The position numbers and the translations under genes were made by a program. The notes under the pieces are model-generated. The model made no database searches. It saw nothing but the letters and a program-made list of their open reading frames with translations, and was not told the DNA's origin. Below are positions 55,431 to 64,000 of a stretch of DNA of 64,000 bases, one piece after another (the first letter of the stretch is position 1; the number at the start of each line of letters is the position of its first letter). The DNA lies in the NCBI GenBank assembly GCA_958510875.1, contig OY294070.1, positions 9,052,001 to 9,116,000 on the forward strand. The letters are read 5' to 3'. The stretch is from Endomychus coccineus. Its lineage: Eukaryota > Arthropoda > Insecta > Coleoptera > Endomychidae.

Positions 55431-55475
55431 GATCTGAGAATAGCCTAAAATGTTTTAGTTAAATTTTCCTGTTTA

Positions 55476-55769
55476 ATGGACATTTATCGAAAAAAGAAGG
55501 GCCGTCGGGCACGGTCCGATACTAAATCTAAGTACATGGAGCGAAAACAGCACGCGAAAAGTCGTCGTAAAGCCGTATTAGGTACAACCAGTTTGCACTT
55601 TTCTAACTCGCGTGCTACGGGCTTCGCACGTGAACGTCATTCGATTTACAGAAAATTAACTATTTCAAAACAGTTTTTGACACGGATTGTGGCTATCACG
55701 ACCTCTGAAAAGGTTCAAAGTTCACATAATTATTTCATAATTTGTAGTTTATTATTGTTTTACAACTGA
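55476..55769 (+). other. short basic open frame of unknown origin
   Basis: The 97-codon frame begins MDIYRKKKGRRARSDTKSKY and is Arg/Lys-rich for 35 residues, then LHFSNSRATGFARERHSIYR. From about 55725 it runs into mariner 3' sequence, so its C-terminus is accidental. It may be the start of the ORF of the transposon represented by the GC-rich repeat. I do not recognise the family. Confidence 0.35.
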
Positions 55770-55826
55770 AATAAAAAGGTATGAAATTTGTAGGTTATTG
55801 ATGATGCCAGTGTGACAGTAACATAA

Positions 55827-56514
55827 GGTGTTTTTTCTTGGATGAACCGCATTGAACCTTGTTTTCAAACCGCATTCAATATGACGTAGTGAATATAGTC
55901 TTTCAAGAAAATAAACCGTTTTGAAACGTCAATGTTCACCAATATAATAATTATTGTACATATTAATCGTTGCTAACGATTATTATAAAATTGAAAACGA
56001 ATTTGCACGATATTATTCCAATTTTGGTTGATGATCGACAAATTAACGTATTACTTCTGATAAATCAGTTGTAGTTAGCAGAAGAGAGTATGTCTCATGA
56101 ATTATTTATTTTCCACAACATTCAAAGATTGATAATTTTGCCGAATAATGGGTGGATAATTATCTGGATTACGACTTTTTCCAGGTGTTCAGGTTCCAGA
56201 AACAGACTGTAAGAGATTTACTCTCTCGGATAGATGGCCCCGTATTGAATGTTCCTCTTAGTGGAGGTTATCATACCCATTATAAAAGAAAATTGTTTAT
56301 GTTCAGTATTTCTCTTCTGTGAAACATCTGTCAAAAAATTGTCAATGATCGAATGATCTGACATTTCCCCTCCTATTACTTTTTGATTTCGAACCGTTCT
56401 TAGGGATGTATTCAAATTAGATTGAACCGCATTCAATGCTGACGTCACTGGATCGACAAGAAAATGTTTGGTTTCAAAGCGCATTGAACACGGTTCTTCA
56501 AGAAAAAACAGCTA
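55827..56514. mobile_element. PIF/Harbinger-like insertion in the mariner terminus
   Basis: The ends GGTGTTTTTTCTTG (left) and CAAGAAAAAACAGC (right) are inverted. TAA flanks both sides (55824-55826, 56515-56517), a 3-bp duplication as in PIF/Harbinger. The uninterrupted site is seen at about 50250 (GACATAATTATTTC). On the plus strand near 56160-56220 a frame reads DYDFFQVFRFQKQTVRDLLS, similar to the N-terminus of Harbinger nucleases (FR-x-SK-x-TV-x-L). The catalytic DDE region is missing. Confidence 0.7.
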
Positions 56515-56596
56515 TAATTATTTCAAACGTAAAGTAAGTCACACGTTTTAGATTCCACAACCACCCTTGACCAAGATAATTTTTGATATCCCGGTA

Positions 56597-57895
56597 GTTA
56601 CATATTTTCATATTTGAGGAAGGTATAAAAATTGTAGAAACGTCTCACAATAATATCATGATTTCCTAAAACCATGATAACAAACTCGACAAGTTACATA
56701 TTTGTATTCAGATAACGTTCACTATTGTTCCAAGGTAATTGTTGATAACCCTTCAATAAATTGCTCAGCTAATCAATCTATTGTGATTTCGATTTGATAG
56801 TTGATAAATTGTAATCAAAGTATAAATTTGCCACATTGATAATATAATGAAACAATATTTACTCCAAAAAAATTCGTTGTTCACTAAGCAAAATGTAATT
56901 TATTAGGTTTTCATTGGCACACCCACCAATTCTCTTGATTAGTTTTTCTGGAAACTGCACCCCAAATCCAAGGGTTCGTCTTGCAACTGACCCGTCCTAA
57001 TTTGGGACCCCCCATTGACCAAAATGTTTACCTGACTAAGCCTAACCTGTCTCGCAACTGAACTCTTCAAACACAGCTATTACAAGTCATAGCACAGTGA
57101 GATAATTTTACACAAATGGTTATTTCCATAATATTTGTACATATGCTGATATGAAGTAATTGGAATAATGCGTGAATTGTGAAAACTGCATTCAATTATT
57201 ATTCAAGCGAGTTATTACCATTAACATTATTAAAAATTTCAGATTTTAAATATAACATTGTAATGATTTCCTTACAAACATAAATTCATTGCAATTAATT
57301 CATCAAATTGCCTAATCTGGATTGCTTAAGTAAGCGGTCAATTTTTACAATTGCATCATTTCAAGAAAGTTGTCGAAGCATTGTTGTTTCCTGGTCTAGT
57401 TGAGATTGATGCACTTCCATTATATACTGCGATCCAAATGTAATGGATATATTCATTTTCTACTTTATTACCCATTTTTGCGAAAAACCACGGAATGGTC
57501 GATTTTTGTTTCGAACTGCACCGTTGTGGAAAACTATGTCCAGTTTGCCATACAGGATGTTTCTTAAAAAGAGGTCAGAATTGAAGGGCGTATTTTGCCA
57601 CCAAAAATTAGTTTTTTTTGTTACATAACCCTGAGGCCTTAGTATATACCTAGTGTGAGGGAAGTATTATAACTGGCCCAAAAAAGTTTTCCGGATTTTC
57701 GGGGATGTAAACGTATTTTAGACATTCTATCTGTGTATATGCGTACGTACGAACGGACGGCAAGATATTCGTCACAATTTGATTACGAGAACCGGTTGAG
57801 TTCTCAGGTAAATTTAAAGGGTACCTGAAACTCGTCACATAGAGCTTTCTTTGGGAAGAACATAAAGGATGGGCGAAAGTTGATCATTACGGCTA
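56597..57895. other. non-coding stretch
   Basis: Nothing recognised. Confidence 0.4.
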
Positions 57896-58009
57896 GTTGA
57901 ATATTTATGCCACGCCAGTACCTGCAAGAGAGAAAAGCGGAAGAAGAACCTAGAGAGACCAACTAAAATAGTGCATAAAGAATTAGCTTCAAATGGTTTT
58001 CGCTAAGCA

Positions 58010-58660
58010 TGGGAATTCACTATGCCCTATCAGACTACAGGAACGAAAAATTAAGAGCAAAAATGGAAACATTCAACTAGGAAAATTTAACGCCCCGGGT
58101 TTGCGCGAAATAGCTAAGGGCAACGAGCACTGAGATACCCGCACTCAAATTAGAAAATGGCAACGCAGCAGTGACAGATTTCGAGAAAGCAGAACAATTC
58201 GCTGCGACGCTATAAGTTCAATTCACTGCCAGCCCAAGTAAACTACCGCGAAGCAATCAGAAAATAGAATGAGGTGACGCTTATGCTAAGGATATAGGAG
58301 TATAGATTCACAGAAGTAACAAAAGAGGAAATCAAACAGATAATAAAAAGCACAAAGTTCCGGAAAGCCCCCGGCAGCGATAAAATTACAAATCAGAAAA
58401 ATATACCGGAAAATGCTATAGAGTATACAGTAGAAATTGCAAACTGCGTTCTCGAACACAGCCACTATCCGAAGAACTGGAAAACAGCGGAAACCATAAT
58501 GATCCTCAAACCGAATAAACCTAAGAATAATCCATTAATTTATAGACCGATAAGTTTACTATCAAACTAAACTTACTAGTTTGAACCAGCTAATAGAAAA
58601 TCAAAACATAATCCCGGACTAACAACATGGGTTCCGCAAGAGCATGGCATAGATGTGATC
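58010..58660 (+). pseudogene. Jockey-like LINE, linker and start of reverse transcriptase
   Basis: Plus-strand blocks: IPALKLENGNAAVTDFEKAE near 58140, EEIKQIIKSTKFRKAPGSDK near 58325, PKNWKTAETIMILKPNKPKN, IYRPISLLSN near 58540, then a shift to NQLIENQNIIPD and HGFRKSMA. K-x-KAPG-x-D and YRPISLLS are Jockey-clade signatures. The catalytic YADD region is absent. A PLE terminal repeat follows directly. Confidence 0.65.
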
Positions 58661-58664
58661 TCAC

Positions 58665-58990
58665 GATCTATTTTATGTCTTATTCAAACATTGCATGAGA
58701 TGACTTCGATTATTAGAAGTAGATTGCTATGTAGTGGCTTCTTGATACATATTCATATACTGAAAATATTAATGTGTTACAATTTCGATTACTCGTGTTT
58801 CTGATCGTTTTTGCAACGTGGGCATTTTTAGTTGAAATTGGTGCGATAAGGACGATTTGTGCTGATACAATTAGTTTTATAAAATCCCGTTTTAGACATT
58901 GATATGTCTTCTGATGATGGTCGTGCGACCGAAACGTACGTAAAGACGAAAATAATAAGCATATGCGTTAGTGTGGCCCATTTCACAAAA
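58665..58990 (+). mobile_element. solo PLE-A terminal repeat
   Basis: It aligns over its length with 50780-51106 (TTCTTGATACATATTCATAT, TGTTACAATTTCGATTACTC, and the end GTGGCCCATTTCACAAAAAT). No PLE coding sequence is adjacent. It carries an intact hammerhead. Confidence 0.75.
58906..58947 (+). ncRNA. hammerhead ribozyme, intact, PLE-associated
   Basis: GTCTT, CTGATGA, T, GGTC-GTGC-GACC, GAAA, CG-TA-CG, TA, AAGAC in 42 nt. Stem I (5 bp) and stem II (4 bp) are perfect and all invariant core bases are present. It differs from 9759-9800 only in the stem II loop (GTGC against GTGA). Cleavage would be after TA (58941-58942). The palindromic CGTACG of stem III could pair between two transcripts. 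Confidence 0.85.
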
Positions 58991-59176
58991 ATTTATACAT
59001 ATAGTTTGACATATTGTAAAGTATTTCAATAAAAGAAACATGTTTTGTCTAGGCTGTGCCATTTTTTAATATTTTGACTACACGACAGGGAAACTTAATA
59101 TAAAGCTTGTAGAAAATCGTGTGATCTAGCGGAGGAGTGTTGGGAGAGATTTTTTTCGAACTTAGTAACTGACAAG

Positions 59177-59373
59177 TGAACAACTTTATTGAAGACACGT
59201 TCAAAATCCAAAACAACCGTCGTCGCGATGCGGAAACCATTCTCAACAATTACACGTGTTTCGTAGCCAACACAGGTTTACAGTTACGGCATTACGCGAC
59301 GATTTCCCTTTACAACGAATTTATATTCCGCTTAAATCCCACGCGGTATAATTTTACTTATGCCATGGAATAA
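59177..59373 (+). other. candidate terminal exon of unknown gene
   Basis: The frame NNFIEDTFKIQNNRRRDAET, ILNNYTCFVANTGLQLRHYA, up to FTYAME and TAA 59371-59373, is less AT-biased than its surroundings. There is no ATG at its start; an acceptor could be GACAAG/TG. The family is not recognised. The opposite strand at 59050-59170 is related to 39745-39845, so this may be part of an unrecognised repeat instead. Confidence 0.25.
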
Positions 59374-59693
59374 TCGATGCTTATACCAAACGACTAACAA
59401 CACTTCATTACTATCTAACCTTTAGATTACCTACATATAAAGATAAGGTTGGCGGTTAGGCGAAGCAAGTATCGTGATGATTCATGCAGAAGAACCAGAA
59501 GGTAATTAATGCAGGTAATAGTGGATGACCCAGAGGCTTACTGAATGGTCACGTATACCGTCCATTACTTCGCGTACAATACCCTTATTCGAATATTTAT
59601 AGAATCTCATTCCACGGTGCAACTAACTTGCCGTCTTATGAATCTTCCATGCCCTAGGCCACATAAGTTTTACAGGCACTAAAGTGTAAATAT

Positions 59694-61544
59694 CAGTGGC
59701 GGCTCCTCGAAGGAGGCTAAGGAGGCTCAGCCTCCTAACCAATTTATCTTAATGATCATTCTCCATTTTATTTCCTGTTTCTCTGATAATTTTTAAAATT
59801 TTACAATTAATTCCCCGTTCTCAGTAGTTATTTTTAATCTGGCAACAGTGCCCTGAGGCTAGACTCTCTATATATTTCAAACGCTGAGCATGTGTTGTTC
59901 AACGCAGTTGCCGTTTTTCCGACCAGTCCGAACGCCAACTGGGTAAATCAGCGAAAATGGCAACACCCTCTGGAGGCTAGCCTGCGGCAGCCGCTAGCAA
60001 TCTATGAAATACGAGACGTGCGTTCTGCCGACTGCTGAATAGGTCAGTCAGTGCTTGTTTATATTGTTGTCTGTTGTAAATTTAAAATGAGTGTTAGTGA
60101 GTTAGTTGCTGCCTTTTAGAAAATCCATTTAGTGAATTAACATATGATAAAAGTGTTTCTTTTAAATAAACGGCCTTTACCGGATTTGAAAGGATTAGTA
60201 ATGTCAGGTAACTATCAAAATCGATCATTGTTAATACTAATAGTAGTATTGACAAGACGAAGTTAAAAAAAAAATCATTGATTTCCCTGTAATGCTCCAA
60301 CTCGATGGAATTTTACATCACGTGCAGTATTTACCATCCATAAAAATAAAGACAAATTAATTGAAACATTTGATTTTGTATTAAACAGTGATGACTTTTC
60401 AACAGATCAGGTTTCATTAAATGCTGCTGTTGGTTTAAAATCTTATTTAGAAAATGAAGAATTTTTGTTTTTTCTTGATAATTTTAAATTAGTTAATATT
60501 TGAACAAACTGATCTTATTTTTCAAATTTTACAACATAAATTCACTGATATAATTTATTCAAGAGATCGTTTGAAACATCTCATTGGAAAAATTTCAAGT
60601 TTCCGTAATACAGAATTTCATTTTAATATTTTATTTGAAAAATTTTCAACTGATGAGGCTTCTCCCGCGAAAATGAGGAAAACATATAATTTGGTAGACA
60701 ACAAACTACATTATAAACAACTTTCTTATGAAATTTTAGATACTATTAAAGGTCAAATTGAGATTCGATTTTCCGATTTACATGAATTGAAGTTTTTTGA
60801 CTTGACGAATAGAAGATTTTTCGAATCTTTTTCAAAAGAGTTCCCCAATACACTTTAAGATAAGTTAGTTCTAAAATATAAATTTTTTGATAAAATAGCA
60901 CGGCACAATGAATTATGCGTTATATACTCGGATAAAGATATTTTAGGCCAGTATGACAGTCACGCCGCCGATATGATAAAATATATGATAGACAATGATT
61001 TGCAACAAGTTTTACCTCAGTTTTATAGTCACCATTTCTGTCACGTCGGCATAGGAGGAGAGATCATTTTCTACTCTCAAACGAATTAAAACTTACATGC
61101 CAAATACAATGGGCCAAAATCGTTTATACAATGTTAGTTTAATATCTATTGAAAAAGATTTAGTAAAACACTTAAAACAAAATGATACATTTTTTGATAA
61201 TATTATTGATCATTTTTCGCAAACTAAAGACCGTAGAATTCCGTTAATATATAAAAAAAAAGTTAATAAAATTAATAAAAAAAAACAAAATATGAAAAAT
61301 TCCAAAAAAAAGAAAAAATATTAAAAATCCAAAAAAAATAAAAGACAAAAAACGAACAAAAAAATTTTTTGGCAAAAGAAACTCTATACCTCCACGTTGG
61401 TTCTTGCTGGGTAACACTTAATTTTGTCACTGAAGTAGCTGGTACGGTCGCTGTGCAAAAGTTAAAAGGCTGTGAATAGAGTATATTTTTACAAAAACGT
61501 TTTATGTCCAGCCTCCTCTCTCAAAAATTCACGAGCCGCCACTG
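59694..61544 (+). mobile_element. hAT element copy 2 with perfect 8-bp target duplication
   Basis: The ends CAGTGGCGGCTCCTCG (59694) and CGAGCCGCCACTG (61544) match copy 1 at 37769-39460 in opposite orientation. GTAAATAT flanks both sides (59686-59693, 61545-61552). Length 1851 bp. Confidence 0.9.
60290..61380 (+). pseudogene. hAT transposase, decayed (copy 2)
   Basis: Plus-strand blocks: APTRWNFTSRAVFTIHKNKD near 60298, LIETFDFVLNSDDFSTDQVS, LNAAVGLKSYLENEEFLFFL, then the frame 60571-60858 (LKHLIGKISSFRNTEFHFNI ... FESFSKEFPNTL), and in a further frame TYMPNTMGQNRLYNVSLISI (61090-61324). PTRWN is the usual mid-protein hAT block. SVERSFSTLKRIK is destroyed here, whereas it survives in copy 1. 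Several shifts and stops. Confidence 0.7.
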
Positions 61545-61554
61545 GTAAATATGC

Positions 61555-62980
61555 AAGTTTTTTTGTTAAAAAAGGGTCATGGCTTCGAACAATGAGTTTT
61601 CCACATTATTAGGAAATGGAATGTGGAATATTTTCATTCATTGATCAATTGATAATATACAGTGTGTTTCAAAAAAAGGTGGCCCCGCTGCTAGGATAGG
61701 TAGAACACTGAAAGATAAGTGCTTTGCTCAGTAAAAAATGTTCGTAGCCGCATCCATATTCAAGATACAGGGTGTTGTAAAAAAATGTTTAGAGACATTT
61801 TTTACGATCATGTCGAAACTACTGGCAACATTGTAATGCAATTTGGTATGAATATGTTTTGGAAGCTGACACATCGCATGAATTTATTTTTATATCTGAC
61901 TCTCATAAAGGGCGCTAATTACAAGGTTCGTACCGAGTAGTTTCAATCATAACCTTGTTGAGGTTAGATTTACTAATTCAAATCTTACGTGAAATTAAAC
62001 AGCATTCAATTTTACACCAAAAAGCTACTCTTAGTAGAACTCGATACTGTGTACCGTTTTCGTAATATTTTGATTTGAAAATGATGAAGTAATAACTAAT
62101 GCTGGTATAAAGTAAAAAACAATTACCAATGGGCATACCAGAATTATTTTTTTTGGTGTCACAATCCCAGTTTTTCGACAACGTCGTTCCACGGCTCTAA
62201 ACATTTTTTTATTTGGTATATTTCTTCTGGGAAATTTTTCTGCATAACGCGTAACAGCTGCACTAGCGTTTCCTAAACACTCGCCTAAGGTTAATAACGT
62301 TCGATGGGTGTCAAAACAGAACTGAATGGCATATCAGTCTAAAATGTTTAATGTGTTCTAGTTAAATATGATACGTCACAAATGTCACATGAGATGTTCT
62401 ATTGTGGCGCCATCTGTTTTATTTTTCAGGGATTTTCGACCTTGCCCTCATACATCTAAATATCCAAATAGGTACTTTTCTGCACTTTTGTGTTTCAAAT
62501 TCACTTATTAAGCTTATCGCAGTATAATGTTTGCACTTCTTCGCTTTCAATACACAGAAGTTGTTCTGTTAATTTTGGCTGCCCTAGACGCTCTTTTTAA
62601 AGGAGAAAAGCTTCTTTCACCGCTGGTATTACTGATGGGTGAAGTAGAAAATTCGTGGCGTGGAGATAAGTTGTTAGGTTATTCAATTGCCAGAAAAAAA
62701 TTTATCGTCGAGCATATTTGATTATTTCGTAGTTGTTAATGAAGAATATATTCGCGATATGAAATCCATGGTACCGTAGACATAGCCCATCCTCCGAGGA
62801 CCGACTACGTCTACTGAACATTTCTTGCAAAAAGACGTTTTCAGGGTGATCTAATATTCATTTATCGGGCTCTGTATAATTTATTTTGCATCAGTCTAAG
62901 CAGCTTATTCACCATCAATAATTCGTAATCATTTGAACCATAATAAAAATGCGAGTACATTTTTTGAGGTTAAAAAAATC
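61555..62980. other. stretch without a recognised gene
   Basis: 61660-61780 contains CAGTGTGTTTCAAAAAAAGG and TACAGGGTGTTGTAAAAAAA, words common at the ends of insect mariner-type MITEs; the limits are unclear. 62981-62986 is the donor of the adaptor exon, so the left part is presumably its first intron. Confidence 0.35.
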
Positions 62981-62986
62981 ACTCAC

Positions 62987-63208
62987 CTCAAGTTTCTTCG
63001 AATACTCCTCCACGATAGCGTTATGTTGATTTTTGAGTTGATTGTTTTCTTCTAGCAAAGCCTTGCCAAGTTCGGCGGCCAGCATCACATCGTTCTCCTT
63101 CTGTTGTAGCTGCGTCCAAAGGTCTTCCGCCATTGGAGTTACTGAGTTTGGATGTATGGCACTACGTTGTTCCATATCTACTATATAATCTTCTAGTGAC
63201 TTTAGCAT
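62987..63208 (-). CDS. first coding exon of a BICD-related dynein adaptor (CC1 box)
   Basis: Minus-strand ATG at 63208; 74 codons to a donor GAG/GTGAGTGA (phase 0, intron starting at 62986). An in-frame TAG upstream with no ATG between supports this start. The peptide begins MLKSLEDYIVDMEQRSA and contains LWTQLQQKENDVMLAAELGK,ALLEENNQLKNQ. The AA-x2-G-x-LLE motif is the CC1 box, by which BICD, BICD-related and Spindly adaptors bind dynein light intermediate chain. QQKE-x-D-x3-AA-x-LGKALLE is closest to the BICD-related (BICDL) group; CDR2-like proteins are an alternative. A coiled coil starts at about residue 30. Further exons lie to the left, outside what I can identify. It shows no lesion. 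Confidence 0.65.
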
Positions 63209-63820
63209 AATTAATTTCGCACTTTCAGAGAGCTCACCGCGAGAATATCCATAATGATTGCCTTTGAAAACATTTTGTTGCTATTGCTCTTATAAAATGT
63301 ATCTGAAACAAAAATAGAGCTGTATAACAAATCTACCTTTACTCGTCCAAGACTTTTATCAAGAATTCTTCATACAACTCAAAGATTTTAGGGCCGATAC
63401 CGATATTTCAGGTGCCGATACGGATAACATATCGGTATCGGCACGCTGTAAAGCATCTTCACGTGACGTGAATAAATTTCGGTAATTCCCCGACCGACGG
63501 AGCCCAAATAACAGCGTTTTACGGAAAAAAGTTCTGTCCCAGCGCTGCTGCAATCGCTGATCTGCCCAGTTTTTGAATACAATTAGTACATTGTACATTG
63601 CAACTTCAGATAACGGTTGTGTCGTGCAATATTTTCATAGAGGTTAAAAAGCGATGGGAGAAAATAGCGATAATAGAGAAACAATCTGTACTTTTAAAGC
63701 CAAAAGAACGAAATAGTTCACAATTAAGGAGGTTATTCCCAAAGCCGCTGAAGATTCCAATAAAACAAAAGAGAAATAAAGTTCTCTATGGAAGTTTTTT
63801 GAAGAAAAAGGGACTGCTAA
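63209..63820. other. upstream region of the adaptor exon, with repeated TATCGGTATCGGC words
   Basis: 63390-63445 holds GGCCGATACCGATAT, GTGCCGATACGGAT and ATATCGGTATCGGC, an inverted and repeated word set like the subterminal repeats of hAT elements. No transposase is visible. The 5' untranslated region of the adaptor gene lies nearest 63209. Confidence 0.35.
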
Positions 63821-63826
63821 ATCTTT

Positions 63827-64000
63827 GACATCGAAGGGGCGTTCGGTATCACGTCCTTCGAGACCATGTGCCACGCAGCGGAAAGACAAGGAATCGATAA
63901 TACTTTGGTTAGGTGGATCAAGACCATGCTCTTGCAGAGTTTGATAACGGCGCACCACCCGACACCCGAGGGTGTCCTCAGGGAGGAGTCTTCTCCTTTG
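63827..64000 (+). pseudogene. R1-like LINE reverse transcriptase (runs off right edge)
   Basis: The plus strand reads DIEGAFGITSFETMCHAAER and then QGIDNTLVRWIKTML. This is RT motif A (D-I-E-G-A-F) and the following helix. After one frameshift near 63960 it continues RGCPQGGVFSF, motif B (GCPQGGVLSPLL). Same type as 24690-24380. Truncated by the window edge. Confidence 0.7.

Larger units (their letters stand above)
54937..56594. mobile_element. non-autonomous copy of the 48.9-kb mariner, carrying nested insertions
   Basis: The termini match 48941-50330 (CCGGGATATCAAAAATTATC at 54937; complement ending 56594) and TA flanks both sides (54935-54936, 56595-56596). The 3' non-coding part (55720-55826, 56515-56594) also matches. 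The transposase is gone. In its place lies a GC-rich repeat with a short frame (55060-55720), and a Harbinger-like insert splits the right terminus. Confidence 0.8.

Noticed and set aside
1..64000. tRNA or rRNA genes
   Set aside because: I scanned for B-box (GGTTCGAANCC) and rRNA-like blocks and saw none convincing. A covariance search would settle it.

Overview
This is an AT-rich arthropod nuclear window, almost certainly from an insect. It has spliced genes with GT-AG introns and AATAAA signals, no bacterial-style gene packing, and a transposon set typical of insects: Penelope-like elements (PLEs) with hammerhead ribozymes, R1/Jockey/CR1/R4-like LINEs, Tc1/mariner, hAT, P-like THAP, Harbinger, Helentron and Crypton relics. 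I cannot name the species.

Host coding sequence is sparse. Two pieces look functional. One is a complete two-exon gene (31353-31557 joined to 32277-32842, + strand, 256 residues) of unrecognised function; its splice phase matches and its AATAAA overlaps the stop codon. The other is a 74-codon first coding exon on the minus strand (63208-62987) carrying a CC1-box coiled coil typical of BICD-related dynein adaptors. Its remaining exons are not in view.

Layout. 1-5.5 kb: Helentron helicase/endonuclease tail, LINE tail, a rearranged PLE (family A) and a 1-kb MITE. 5.6-13.7 kb: P-like THAP element and its deletion derivative, further PLE pieces of at least two families, and a hAT relic. 14.2-25.5 kb: Gypsy protease, Tc1 transposase with one in-frame stop, R4/Dong-like, R1-like and CR1-like LINE fragments, and a 47-bp tandem repeat. 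26-31 kb: a PLE foldback unit, an 80/158-bp tandem repeat, a mariner and a LINE reverse transcriptase. 31.3-32.9 kb: the two-exon gene. 33-43 kb: hAT, a mariner carrying a 38-bp perfect palindrome with 8-bp duplications, PLE endonuclease plus ribozyme, a hAT with perfect 8-bp target duplications, and a mariner-like element with ~0.5-kb terminal inverted repeats. 43-47 kb: Crypton-like tyrosine recombinase, 520-bp tandem duplication, R1-like LINE. 47.7-51.1 kb: the best PLE-A copy, split by a mariner. 51-64 kb: more LINE and transposase fragments, a mariner carrying a Harbinger insertion, a second hAT copy with 8-bp duplications, the adaptor exon and a LINE at the right edge.

The most striking theme is the PLE-associated hammerhead ribozymes. 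Two 42-nt copies (9759-9800 minus, 58906-58947 plus) keep every core position and all stems. Four decayed siblings exist, and other PLE families here carry their own diverged versions. The nested insertions can be read precisely because related copies in the same window preserve the empty sites.
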